Source: Deroplatys truncata (taxonomy: Eukaryota; Arthropoda; Insecta; Mantodea; Mantidae). Taken from it: 64,000 bases of DNA. Below, piece by piece: positions 34,460-46,295 of the stretch. The translations under genes were made by a program, and so were the position numbers. Within the stretch, counting starts at the first letter, position 1; every line of letters begins with the position of its first letter. The stretch covers positions 213,753,290-213,817,289 of the forward strand of contig CM060990.1 of the NCBI GenBank assembly GCA_030765065.1. The letters run 5' to 3'. Under the pieces are notes generated by a model. It had not been told where the DNA came from and did not search any database. It worked only from the letters and a program-made list of their open reading frames with translations.

Positions 34460-35930
34460 CACTAAATATTCAAAAACAACCAGGAGTGACTGATTTGCTA
34501 TTAAAATTGTATGTATCCAGATTATGTTAATTAAAACTTAACTGGTCTTAGTATTTCTTTTCCTTTCTTTCTTCTTTATGACTTTCCTTAACACATTTCA
34601 ATACAGAAAGTTATAAAAGGCATATTTTCAGATGTAGTCCTGTGCTGGATGCGTCTTTTGCTATTAAATACCCATTAAACAAAGTCTCTCTCATTAACTG
34701 TTAACAGCAGTTTTATTATTCTTGAAAAGCATAAGTTTGAAGTACACTTTCTCAAAATAGCAACTCTCTGATCCTTAAAGGGAGCAGTTTATTCTAAAAT
34801 TGCTTAACAGGATGATTATCTAGCAAATTGGAGGAAAAAATTGCAAGACTGCCAATGTTTGTCTGAATTTAAAATGATTATGTAACGTGAAAATATGAAG
34901 CTTTAAAAGAATGTGTGACATCAATTACTCCAGTTGCTTTCAGCCACATACATAGTACAGGCACTTGTGCACATTTCAGTGTTCAAATCATGCTGGTAAA
35001 ACACAACTAGCTTATGAAATTGTGCTAACATATATGCAATTGTTATTTACTTTCTTTTAAAAAAACAGAAAGTTTGGTACACATTTCATTTTATGGCAGC
35101 TAAATCCAAGAAAAGTTCCACTAGGTTTACAGTAGCAGTTTCTTAACTTTTCTTCACTAATAGGGTGTCAAGGCATTATTCTTACGGCCAGCTGCCATCC
35201 ATGAATTCATTTATTTCATAAATATTTTTGTATCAATAAACTCCACATTTCAGGATTTTGGACATCTCATATTTAATACACATTTCTTTTTAGAATTGTT
35301 AGAATTTATCACTGAGCTAAGTTGTGCTATATTAAGCACTTCTGTATCAAGAATCAGTTTATCAAATAAATGAACAGCAGTTGCACAAATCATGTTTTCT
35401 CTTTTCTTTAGAGTTTGGAACTTATGACAAGACATGTTTTCAGTATCAGTTGACATACAAATGCAGTTTCCACATTTACACCATCAAAAACCGCTAATTC
35501 GCCCTAATATAACAATTTCTTTATGAAATGGCAGTTTTTCACTGACTATGTAAAGCTTTTATCAGCTTGAAACAAATGGTTTTAATTTACTTCCATTAAT
35601 GTTAACAGGTACTTTCCGTACATCCAAGTTGTATTTTTATGACATGCTCATACTACACTCATTAGTTGATACTTTAGAATCAAGAAAAAATATACTTAAA
35701 ATGAGCTGATATTAGCTGGCATCATAAAACACTTGTGTAGAGGAAATAAAATTTGGAAGATCCGCCTTTTACACAAAGAGTGGGTACTGGAATTCTTTTC
35801 AATGAAGCCTTTACAGACTTTCATTGCCCTTCTTTATTAAAATATAAAAGTAATCGGGTGTGAAATTTTTGAAGCACATCATCTTTATTTCAGAAGGTTT
35901 AAAGTGCTTTAAACAATTTTTGTTTAAAGA
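34460..35930. other. AT-rich intronic DNA, nothing assigned
   Basis: Between the LTR element and a CT microsatellite. No recognisable gene or repeat family. Confidence 0.45.
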
Positions 35931-35933
35931 AAT

Positions 35934-35987
<54 letters not shown>
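35934..35987. repeat. C10 tract plus (CT)22 microsatellite
   Basis: Ten C followed by an uninterrupted CT run to 35987. Open frames with Arg-Glu or Ser-Leu repeats across it are artefacts. Confidence 0.97.
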
Positions 35988-35990
<3 letters not shown>

Positions 35991-36252
35991 ATCCTGCAAC
36001 AGTCACTGTCCAAAGAGCTACAGAAGTTTCACTACATACAAGCTCCTGCTTGGCAAAGAATTATCTAACTGTATAATCAGTAGAAATGACATCACAATGT
36101 TTGAAACTGAACTGTGTATCTTGAGGAACAGGTGGAGTGTGGAGTGAGCAGTGGAGGGAGAAAGCTGTGTGTGCAAGGAGCTCTCTCATTGAGAAGAAAA
36201 GCGAAACAAGTGACAATGGGAGTAGAACTTGCTGTAAGCAGAAAGGCTATTT

Positions 36253-36540
36253 ATGATAAAGAAATTTATGAAAGGTAAAATGGAGCAAAACATAATCATA
36301 AACTGGTTAGTGCTTGTAAGCGTAATATTTATGTTATTAATGATAGGCAGGATTGAACTAAACCCAGGACCTGAGCAAATACAAACAATGCTAGAGAAGC
36401 TTGAAGAAAAACTGAATAAGACAGATGGAATGGAAGAATGCATAAAAGACAACCTGAAGCAAGTAGCAAAAGAAATAAGAGGTGCTAGAAATAAGGAGCG
36501 ACTTAGACGGGATCAAGGTGAAAATAGAAAGAATGGATAA
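36253..36540 (+). CDS. LINE N-terminal fragment with 2A-like motif
   Basis: 95 codons. A hydrophobic stretch (WLVLVSVIFMLLMI, about residues 17-30) runs straight into GRIELNPGPE (31-40), which matches the 2A consensus D(V/I)ExNPGP except for Arg in place of Asp. A charged coiled-coil-like segment follows (MLEKLEEKLNKTDGMEECIK). 2A-like peptides that make the ribosome skip a bond are known at the N-terminus of some LINE proteins in invertebrates. The rest of the protein continues in other frames, so this is a piece of a broken gene. Confidence 0.6.
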   Translation: MIKKFMKGKMEQNIIINWLVLVSVIFMLLMIGRIELNPGPEQIQTMLEKLEEKLNKTDGMEECIKDNLKQVAKEIRGARNKERLRRDQGENRKNG

Positions 36541-37358
36541 GAGGAGGAAAAGATTAAATTTGGTGTTCATGGGTGTGGAAGAGAGAAGAGGTGTTTGGAA
36601 AATGTAACGAAAATTCTAACGGACAAACTAGAAATGGATCTGACCGATGGGAGATTGTGGAGGCATATCAAGTAGGTAGGCAAAGTAGGAAAAGACCAAT
36701 AATACCAAAATTTGCAACATCCAACTTAATTCATGAAATTTTAAGAAGAACAAAGATGTTAAAAGGGAGCAACATACTTAAAAACAAAGACCTGATAAGT
36801 AGAGTTCAGAAATTCTGTGAAGAATGGGGAATCAGAATATAAACAAGTCAAAAGTTATGGTTTTCAAAAATGGAACTAAACTGAGAAAAGTGGGTACTAA
36901 ACGGGAAAGGATTAGAAGTGCTCAAAGAATTTGAATATTTAGAAGTGAGACTGAATAACAAAGGGGAATGGGAGGCACATAGAAAAATAGAAGTAAAAGG
37001 GAGGGCTGCAATGACAGAATAAGAATATGTAAATAAAAATAGAAATGACAACCAAGTGGCTGAAAAGAATGTACAAGGATCTAGTGGAATAAAATAATGC
37101 TTCATACAGTAGAAATCTAGTGGGGGGGGGGCCCCACAGGTGTAAGCGAAAATGTAGATCATATGTACAGAATGTTCTGTAAAGAACTATTAGGATTACC
37201 AAGATCAGTGTCAAGAGAAGTAGCTTTAGTAGAACTAGGAAAAACAAGGAGAGGAATAATGGGAAGAATAATAAAATTCTGGTATAAATGTTTGGTTAAA
37301 GAAGAGGGAGAAATCTTCAAGTTATGCATGAAGCAGCAAAAACGCTTGGAGAGACAAA

Positions 37359-38988
37359 GGGCAGCGCGCACCACGTTGCAGTAAACTGCTTCGGAAGTAA
37401 CGTTTACTAAAGAATCCGTACTAAGGAAGTAGGTTACTACGGGAGGAATTTACTCCGGAAGTAATGGAGAGCTCAATTACAATTTACTCTTTATTACAAC
37501 TACGGAAGTAAGGGCTCAATACTCCCGGAGGTATTGTTTTGCTTGCGCAATTTACTTGATGCGATCATGGGTAAGGTTATGTGCGAGAGGAAAAAGCAGG
37601 TGAAACGTCAGCGAAAGAGATAAAGAAAATCCATTTAAACAATATGAGTGTAAAAACGTGTTATAAGAAGAGCATCTGCTGGAAGAGAAATGCCGAAAAG
37701 TAGTGACGGACGAGTTTAATGCTTTGAGCGACAGGAAGCGTACTAAAGAGCAGCTTAAAATTCTAGAACCAATGTTTCTAATCTTCATTTTGCATCGCAG
37801 ATCTTCTTGCGTGTTGGAGAAATACCCCTTCAATTTCGGAAAAGTTCACCATATTCATGGATGGGCACAAAATAGAAACATGTGTGCAGTCAATTCCACC
37901 CACAATGTGTGGGAAATCTGCAAAAGCGAAGAAGAATTGCTTTTTATTTTCTGAACACTCATATATATATATTTATATGTGTAGATATGTACCTTGCTCT
38001 TAACCTCAAATGTGCTCTAAGAATGCAGTGAAATACATGAACAGCAGACACATGGTGAATGTTTATTTATAAGATCGCCTGTAATGCGGGATTATGATGA
38101 ACTTTACTTAACGTGACATGAAGTTAAGAATTGATGTAATGTAAAATAAAGGTCTAATTGACATGCACTTAACATAATGGGAATGACTCTTGATTGATAG
38201 TTCTTATTATTTCGAGCTAGTGCTTCATGACGATTGGTTCTAATTACCATGCGACATCAAACTTGATGTAACAGGAAGGAAAAGTTTGACATTGCCAAAC
38301 TCTTAAGTTACGCCGCGTTAAGTTAATTCTAAATATCATTTAATACAGTGTTAAACTGTCATGTTACGTTAAATTCATCATAATATCAGCTTAAGTATCT
38401 GAAATGTACTGCTACAAAACACTTGTATGATGCATAACAAGAATTGCAGTTTGGGTTATAGAGATGAATTCCTGTCTGAGTTTTGTTGTCAATGCTGTCC
38501 AAGCAGGTTAAAAAGGCATGCAGAAGATTCTTTCCTAATACCGAAACATTCGTTGAACACTCTCTCTCTGTGTATAAGTATCATATGGTTCTCGCATACC
38601 ATTATAGCATTCCCGATTTCTTCGTTGAGATCAACGTAACCTAAGTAATCGCTGTTTTCTTCATCGAGATCATCAGTGTAATCTAAGTAATACATGAACA
38701 CGTCAAAATGTGTTCCTCCAAATACAATATGGTATTCTAGTTCAATCAACAGGTTGGTTACTCCATCCAGGTCGCAAGAGTAAATTCTAACCTATATTTG
38801 TGCTCTATTTAATTCCGTAGTAATATACTACATGACGGTGCTCTCCAACATTTACTTCTGCAGTAATTTAATCTGGGAGTATCTGAAAAGAGTAAAATGC
38901 TTCACAAGTAGTTTATTCTCATATGGAAGTCGCCGAGTGTTGACTTGAATAGTAGGTAGAGCTTACTCTAGGTTGGTGCATGCCACCC
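37359..38988 (-). mobile_element. PIF/Harbinger element (parent-type of the MITE at 60.1 kb)
   Basis: Ends are GGGCAGCGCGCACCACGTTG and, reverse-complemented, GGGTGGCATGCACCAACCTA. About 260 bp at the left and 130 bp at the right match the two ends of the 436-bp MITE at 60058-60493. The interior carries minus-strand HARBI1-like fragments (below). It sits between LLGLPRS... and CEMCGEKES... of LINE copy 2. The 3-bp target duplication expected for this superfamily is not clear (AAA versus ATG). Confidence 0.88.
37840..38770 (-). pseudogene. HARBI1-like transposase fragments
   Basis: Minus strand. From 38600 down: RERVFNECFGIRKESSACLF, then NLLGQH and SDRNSSL, the N-terminal helical region of HARBI1-type proteins (normally RFRLSK...V..LL...L...TDRN..LSP). 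An acidic leader (YLDYTDDLDEENSDY) precedes it. From about 37940 down: FFAFADFPHIVGGIDCTHVS, the FPxxVGxIDCTHV block holding the first catalytic Asp. The middle and the rest of the DDE core are lost. Different from the HARBI1-like remnant at 11.6-12.5 kb. Confidence 0.75.
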
Positions 38989-39980
38989 ATGCATTTGGTG
39001 GGCAGGGATAGGAATAATTATGGGGAAAATAGGAATGGGACACACATGGAAGCTAGAAGAAAGGAATGAAAGTGATGTAGGTAAACTTGGTAAAAAGCAA
39101 ATAGAAGGCATAGAAAGGCAGGAGGTATGGGAGGTTTATAAAAAACAAGAAATCATTGCAATTCTATAAACAAATAAAAAGAGACTGGGGACAAGAACCA
39201 TATGTAGATTACTGTAACAGATAAGAAAAAGGAGGGATAGCTTGGATGAGAACAGGAACAATATTTCTAAGAGGGATAAGAGGTAGAGATAAAGGAATAT
39301 GTGAAATGTGCGGTGAAAAAGAAAGTGTAACACATTCCAACACATTATATGATGGAATATAAGCAGTTAAAGCTATGGAGAAAAAATGGGAAAAAAATAG
39401 AGGGGAAAATTGTAGATATACAAAAATGTTAACAGTGAAAGAAGAAAGGAAGATTAGAAGCATGGGTGAGTTTTCACAGCAAGCAAAAGAAAAATGGATA
39501 AGGAAAGAAGACAGGTAAGGAGGGGGATAACTTAAGATAAAAGGGAAGGGATAACATGAGCTACCAGGCGGAGCAAAGGGCCTGGGTGCCATGCAAGCTA
39601 AGGTAGCAACAAGGTTAATTCAATTTGTACATAGTTTATGTTACACAAATAAAAACAAAATCATAAAAGCTATGGAAAAGAAGTCATACAAATAAATTCA
39701 TTCATTCATCTTCATGTACAAATGCTTGAATTTTTACATAGAGAATGCTGATATATTTCTTTATTCAATGCCCTTCCTTTCAAGCTTTTGTGATTTGACA
39801 CCTGACTACACATTTAATTGAGATGTGTGAATATTCTTTCTATGAATAAATCAGCTCAATGATTTTTTTTTCTGAAAGTTAAGGCAAAGCCGCTCAATGC
39901 AGTTCATAAAAGCTGGTAATACTATAAGGCACAAGTTTCCTGAAACAATGGTATACCAAAAACTGATTTGAGGTACCTAC

Positions 39981-40200
39981 CTTATCTCTCAGTTCATTGC
40001 GAGGAAGAGAGATCATACTGATGTAAACTGTATACCGAACAAAAGTTTCATAATCCATGAGCTCATATGATGTAAATGTAGAAATTGTGTCAAGGAAGAA
40101 GTTAGCTGCAGATTTGAAGTCTCGTACAACAATACAATATGTTCCTTGGTAAACCTTAAGCCTGTTTCTCCTGTCCCAATCCCCACCTTCTTCAATTAAG
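39981..40200 (-). CDS. Rpn7: Rpn7/PSMD6 proteasome lid subunit, internal exon
   Basis: 220-nt exon reading (S)[20 protein letters not shown], then [20 protein letters not shown] and [13 protein letters not shown]; nearly identical in spacing to human PSMD6 about residues 166-239 (from memory). This is the TPR-like helical part of Rpn7 leading to the PCI domain, which packs against neighbouring lid subunits. The acceptor is TTTTATCTTTTGCAG and the donor is GTAGGT. Its first base completes the serine codon left open (AG) by exon 62163-62308, and it ends on a codon boundary, as exon 4736 requires. No stops. It lies just right of LINE copy 2. Confidence 0.97.
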
Positions 40201-40209
40201 CTGCAAAAG

Positions 40210-41220
40210 ATAAAATAATTTATCATTAAAGGTAATTTATCAACATATAAAGGTTTAAAATGCACATCACTACCATTATGATAAACATTCTGTATGTTGG
40301 ACTATTCAACAACTGGAAACTGTTCTTCCAAGCAATTGCAGAAACATTGCACTTTGTGCATGGCTCATATCACAATAGATCCTGGTCCCCCTGGATGTCA
40401 ACCTCCTACACATGTGTTACCAAGTGTTGTAAAGAGTACATGGAAAAGGTAAACAAAGTGAAGAATTAATTCTATGTGCATTTATGTTCTGGCCAGAATA
40501 AATACATGGGTGTATAGTTTGAAGTTGTTTTATTTGAAAATAATTAAGTAAATGTAACTATTCTCTAATTCAGGTACTCACTTTAAATATGATTAAGAAA
40601 ACATCGGGTAACTATACTCACAAAAACAAATTCCTGACGTGTATTATAGAACTGAGTGCAGAGTCAATGTAAACTTGTTGAAAGAATCATTTTGTGGACA
40701 AATTGTATAACACAAATTAACTAATGAATCGGTTATTTGCAAAAGCTCATATTATATCCAGATTTTTCCTAATTTCATTTTATTACAGAAATGAGTTCTC
40801 TGAAGAGGTGTGCTTATACTGTGAAAGAGCCATTTCTATATGCCTCATATAACTATGCATTATAATGGTAGGAAATGTGTTTGTTTGGAAAGGGCCATAT
40901 CTCTAGATATATGGCTTTTCCAACTACCTGTGTAATGTTCCCCTAGCAATTTCTTGGACTCAATGTTGCCTTCATTTTGTCAATGACTTGTTCTGTTCCT
41001 TGTGAGTACTGGTGCTGTGTTGAAAATGAGTGATTCAGATAAGTCTGATTTAATAGTTAAAAAAAAATTAAAAAAAATAAATAAATAAATAAAACGAAGA
41101 AAGGTGCAAGAAATGTGCATCTCTACAAAACTACAAAAATGAAATAATAAAATGAGCAAGAGTCAAAGGTGATAACTAACACAAGTCACAGCAGAAAATG
41201 AGTGATTGAAAAATAAAGAG
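40210..41220. other. Rpn7 intron, nothing assigned
   Basis: AT-rich. A simple A-rich run (AAATAAATAAATAAA) lies near 41075-41095. Confidence 0.4.
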
Positions 41221-43519
41221 ATTTGACGTGTGCTATTTAAGGGAAAAGGGGATTTGAATTGTCCAGGGAACTATAGAGGAATCAGTTTGTTATCTATTTA
41301 GGTAAAATTTATACTGACATATCGGCTCTCAGATTACAGGAAACAGCTAGAAGGGAAATCGAGTGAATATCTCCAGGATTTAGAAAATTCAACAGATAAT
41401 CCAAACTACAATAAGTATTTGAGGAACAAAAGAGGTAGAGTGTATATGTTTTATGCCGATTTTGAAAGGCATTTGATACAGTTAAAACAGATGTACTGGT
41501 GTATAAAATGACTAAGGGCATAAGTGAAGGGTTTATTTCAGAGGTTCAAAAGTGGTATGTTGGAGTTAAACTCTTGTGTTAACCCTCTTAGGGCTTGTAT
41601 TATGACAGTTACTGCTACCTGTTGGTTAACAGGAGTGCCCTGTATTATGAACACAAAGTAATTGTAGCGTAGTTAACCTGAAGTTTAACAATTTGGTATG
41701 GTTGGCAACACTTTCATGTGCAATTTCATGCCACCTAGGTGGAAACTTTTACATTTTATGTTTAGAATAAGCTTTCTGCTGTAATTTTCTTGAGTTAGCT
41801 ATCTGATTTCCATATATAATGAAACCTAAAGTTTGTATTAAATTAGTTTGAGGAATTTCGTGATTAATATCGACTGTTTCCGATGACTGGATGCAAAAAG
41901 GAACATAATAAAGCATACTTGTTAATATTGCAATTTGTATAGGTTAGGTAGCAGCACATTTCTAATGCCGTTAGTTCACATTGGAATAGGTTAAGTCATT
42001 TTGATATGTTTAAGAAGAGTGATTTGCCATTAATAAAGTTCTTGGAGGTAGTGTAAAATAGGATAGCTATACATGTAGCTAGTTTGAAAATAAGTTACAG
42101 CTTTTCAGAGTATTAGGTTATGTGGGATTTCACTATAAATATGATTTAGGTTAATGGGAAAGTAGATTTTGTATATAATATAAGAATGCGTTGATAGCGG
42201 AGAATGTCGGAGTCTCTCTTGATTCTAACATACGCTAACACATATTGCATTAGTGTTGCTGTTAAAACATCCGAAACTGATTAGAGCAGGAATGAAATGG
42301 TTTACCTGATGTATATTAGTATCGTACTTGTTTCTGCCAGGTGCTTGATGACACAGAGGTATTAGCCGTATGGCTTACTCCACTACATTGAAATTTGTGA
42401 CCATTACAGTTAAGAAACAATTTCGACAAGTGTGTTAAGTTAAAATAGACCATAAACTCAAGAAGAAGTGGTGATGCTGCTACAAATTATTACAGAGCAT
42501 AAGTGTGATAGAAAGTAGAGCATAGTGAATTTTCATAAACCTGAATTATTTCCCCAACTTCCTCATCGCTCTCCTCGAATTTACTTTTCCGAGATCTTAT
42601 TCCTATTATATAAATAATGTCTGAGCATTCACCTCGGCATCGCTACATGAAGAATAATGTAGGGCTTTCGCTAGATTAAAACATTTCAGAATATTAAATT
42701 ATACAGCTTTCGCTGTTAACATGCTCTGTGTGGTGTGAATGAAGTTATTAATAAATGCTTACATTTAGAAGAAAACCCCCACAAACAAACAAAAAATGGA
42801 AAGCCTATATTAAATACCTAGGATGTCACCGTTAATATACCTTTTGTAGATTAGTGTGGGAATATATTGTATGATTTTGGAGTTTTGTTTTCGCCTTCCT
42901 ATACATTAGTAGGAAAATAGGACCTTATGGAATGTAAGGTTAAGTTTCGCTGTTATTTCATAAAGGTTACTTGCAAAATAGGTTAGACGCACGAATATTG
43001 GATTAATATAAGTTACATTATATATTTAAGCAAACTTTGCGGACATTCACATTAAAAAAATAAAAATAAAGCAATGTGCAAACTTATATAAGGAGGTATT
43101 ATGCACCATAATTGAAGACATGAGTGCAAGAACTAGATAATAACCAAAAGGATAGTTTTGAGAAAAGTGAGAAAAACTTTTAACACTGTATTATATTTAC
43201 ATTTCATAGTTTATATTGATTTAGTATGAAAATATAAGTTAAAGTGCACCAGTCTGACAATTTTCTAGCTACTAATTAACCAAGAAATATATAAAATCAA
43301 GAAAAATATATGCTGGAATTATCCATTTCTTGCACCCAAGTTTCATGGAATGCATGAACTACGATAATGCAAGATAAAAACAGTTTTCATAGAGCAATTT
43401 TTGATGTCAACATACAATAATATTGTAAGATCCATGTATGAAGGCTTCTTTAATAGAAACTCAACAAATACTACTTCAGTAGAGGTGATAAGAGTGGAAG
43501 ACGCTACACTTTCAGCTTC

Positions 43520-44350
43520 AGAATCTCCATTCCCATCTTCTTGCCTGTGTCTGTACCTGTACAGGAGGAATGTATTTGTGAACCAAATTCATCATATCAC
43601 AGTACTTCTTTCTTTTCGGTGGCAATGATCCCCTGATACAGCTCATGGGCATATAAGGTAGGGATTTGCTATGTCTGAAATATGCAAAATTTAGAGTGAA
43701 CCGGTGTGTCCTGAGCAACAGAACAGATACTTACTTCCTTTCATAAATAAAATGACGATATTTTACTGATGGTAAATGATTAATTATTATTCCTTATTGT
43801 TTTCTTTAATAATGAGTGAAGATGTCCTTTAAGGTACAATATGATTTTCTGATCTATTTTCACTACCGTAAATTTCTTTGATGCCGATGTTGCAGTATCA
43901 TATCATATATATACATATATATTCTTCGGGCACAAAGACATACTCTTTCTTTTGCTCGATCTTCTCAATTTGTGCAAATGCTCAATCACAGGGCATGAAT
44001 GAATGTCCCCGTTGTGGGAAATGGTGATATATTATACTAAATCTTTCCAAAGCAGCAAGTGTTTAAATACATCAACATATTCTTGTTATGCCCCGCACAG
44101 TTGTCACAAAGAGATGCAGGGTTTTAACTTTCTCATCATCTTATCAACATAGTTCTCTATGTAATGTTTCAAAATTTAAACATTTTCATTGGATGCCTTC
44201 CTTTCGCAAGTTTCAACATACATGTACTTCTCGACCCTCCAGTTGTACAAGAAAATATACCCATGTTGAACACCCAAAGTTGTCTCTTATAGAACAGCTC
44301 ACCTGTAATTACTACAGGAACTAGACGGTTTATAAACATAATACAGTACA
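43520..44350 (-). pseudogene. Transposase-like C-terminal half with CDNCAGHNKN motif
   Basis: Minus strand: KRQLWVFNMGIFSCTTGG (near 44235-44290), then LCDNCAGHNKNMLMYLN (44050-44110), and PFPTTGTFIHAL in shifting frames. Farther left, GSLPPKRKKYCDMMNLVHKY (about 43560-43620) is followed by IPP. I recall a large arthropod family of uncharacterised proteins with LFxDNCxGQNKN...HFPxTGHSFMPxD...K...LPxxxxKYxDLxxLC..xIP. The order and spacing fit that family, and the first block looks like a DDE-type Asp region. The superfamily is unknown to me. Confidence 0.55.
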
Positions 44351-44362
44351 CTGAATAATATA

Positions 44363-45520
44363 CAGTAGAATCTCGTTAGTACGTTTTTGCAGGGACCTAA
44401 GTATTTGGACGTCATAGGCGGGAAAACGTGTTAACGAAAATGCAAAATCTGCAATTTAAGAACATAGGTAATAAAAATCTAATAATTACTACGTCTCCAT
44501 GGGCAATTTAAATCGATTTTGAGTACAATTTCATACTGAATACGATCCGCGTTTCCATGTTAAATTCAATATGTTTAAATGGATTTGGATACACAAAGCT
44601 TGAGAATAAATAATTTAAGCTTTTATTTTGGTCAACTTGGATTTTTTAGGTTATGAATGTTTTTGAGAAAATAAATTGCGAATTGTGGAAGCGGCAATAG
44701 TGGTTTTGCTGTGTGTTTTATTACACACGTGATAACAATTTCTGCTAAAAAAGAAAAAATTATGAGCGTGCATCGTGTTACGAGTACAATAGACGATATT
44801 ATCTTTGGTGTATACAAGACGATTTGAATACGGAGGTGTTTCCATGCAACAAATTTCGTTCTGGTCCTCTTCTGATCCTATTTTCCAAGAGAAAAGTTTT
44901 GTTTTAGTATTTTTCCCTTCTTTAAAAGCAGTTTCAATCAATTTAGGTTTGCTTACAATCGTGTTTAAGGTTGATGGAACTTCCGCACTATATCGACATG
45001 TTTTATATTTGGATTGTGATTACATCAAGGATTTTCAGCTTTTCACTGTTGGTTATTTACCTACTACACTTTCTTTTTTTCATTGTAAATGAAAAGTTAA
45101 AATACAATCTACGGTTGTTTGGTCATCACTCAACATTAGAAACTATCGTTAGCGTTTACCACGCCAAGGTAAAGCATTCTCTATCCCGCCCACAGAAATC
45201 GTGTCACACAAGTATTTAAATGCATGCATGTGATTGGCTGCCGATATCCACCCCGTGACCAAGGATTGACCAAAGTAGCAAATGAGGACGTCAAACTATG
45301 AACGTGTTATAATAAACGCCTACTCCCACTGTACCGATCAAGGATTGGCCAAAACAGCGAATGAGGACGTCAAAATTCAAACGTAGTAGGCGGGACCGGG
45401 AAAACGCACTAAGCAAACATTATTTATTATATTTGGTGATTTGGTACCGGGACTTTTATAATTCAACGTAATACACGGGAAAACGTGTTAATGAGGAACG
45501 TGCTAACGAGATTCCACTGT
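44363..45520. mobile_element. Pogo-like non-autonomous element, TA-flanked
   Basis: Ends CAGTAGAATCTCGTTAGTAC and, reverse-complemented, CAGTGGAATCTCGTTAGCAC, each flanked by TA (44361-44362, 45521-45522). GGGAAAACGTGTTAA occurs near both ends. The 1158-bp body has no transposase. A block CAAGGATTGACCAAA...AATGAGGACGTCAAA recurs twice near 45258-45375. It is nested in the TTA-flanked element. Confidence 0.82.
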
Positions 45521-45837
45521 ACCTATATTAGATGCTACACATTATTTCTATATAGGAATTATCTTGTATTTAAATGACGAAGCCCTGTATTTTACATTTA
45601 ACTGAATTTCATCTTCGCTTTCTGTACCATTCCTTCCGGTAACCAATTTCGTATTTTTCCTCAATTTCAAAATGAGATCAGGATGCCTGCCATAAAAAAG
45701 TTCAACATTACAGGCATTTATGTACATATTTCGCTATTTATATGTTAGTACCAGTACTTTTTCATGGATATTTGAATGTAAAGTAATTCTGCTTCATTAA
45801 ACACTAATCTCTGAACATTATGACATATAATTAACCC

Positions 45838-46113
45838 CATCAAGTATGCATTCCGAGTGTTATCACTGAGATTATTGAAACGATCAAGGATTTTCTGCTT
45901 AATTTCATATGAGAATTTGGATGTGCATTTCGTTTACATGCACAATCATGAGCAATTGTCTTTACAGGAATAATTTTTCCTGATGTTGGAACATAAGTAC
46001 TCTTCTCCATGCAAGATATTCCTTTTTCTAACATTTCTACTCCAATTGTCTTCATTACTTGTCCTTTTCCTGAGCTTTGCCAGGGAATATTCAACAGAAC
46101 TTGGCACCGGTAC
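45838..46113 (-). pseudogene. Unclassified transposase, exon 2 (NW..N and Cys-rich motif)
   Basis: Follows a TTTTAG acceptor. Reads VPVPSSVEYSLAKLRKRTSN, EDNWSRNVRKRNILHGEEYL, then a Cys cluster and TKCTSKFSYEIKQKILDRFN. The pattern RKR..N..NW.RNV.K.....G..Y, a Cys-rich part, then K(F/C)(S/T)xExRxxIFxxF, is the N-terminal signature of the same unnamed family as 43520-44350. Two stops sit in the Cys region. Confidence 0.55.
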
Positions 46114-46235
46114 CTAAAATATCGCAATATTATTAACATTCAGATTACAACAAACCTGTTAAAAATAATAATCTTTAAATAGTAATAAAATTACTAATAA
46201 AGTGTATTTAGGTGATACATCTATTACTTACGTAC

Positions 46236-46295
46236 CTCTGAATCGAAATCTGAATTAGCATCCGCCAACATTGCTTCACTATTCTCTGTCATCAT
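46236..46295 (-). pseudogene. Unclassified transposase, exon 1
   Basis: MMTENSEAMLADANSDFDSE followed by a strong GTACGTAAGT donor; the next acceptor is at 46114. Short acidic start exon, 20 codons, ending on a codon boundary in the phase exon 2 needs. Confidence 0.5.

Larger units (their letters stand above)
36130..39715 (+). mobile_element. LINE family A, copy 2: 5' end present, internally deleted, split by Harbinger
   Basis: Left part 36130-37358, right part 38989-39715. The left part has a short leader, then the N-terminal protein with a 2A-like motif (36253-36540), an RNA-binding-type ORF1 region (VEAYQVGRQSRKRPII near 36660-36700), and then jumps within a few codons to RVQKFCEEWGIRIN of the reverse-transcriptase palm (36806-36845). 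The endonuclease and most of the reverse transcriptase are therefore deleted. LLGLPRSVSREVALVELGKT (37191-37250) is the C-terminal domain. The right part has GICEMCGEKESVTHS (39296-39340) and ends in a (ATTC)n tail (39697-39715). Multiple stops; dead. Confidence 0.85.

Noticed and set aside
35811-36147. Open frames with Arg-Glu and Ser-Leu repeats
   Set aside because: They are translations of the CT microsatellite.
40880-40920. Palindrome around GCCATATCTCTAGATATATGGC
   Set aside because: Short and imperfect, expected by chance in AT-rich DNA.
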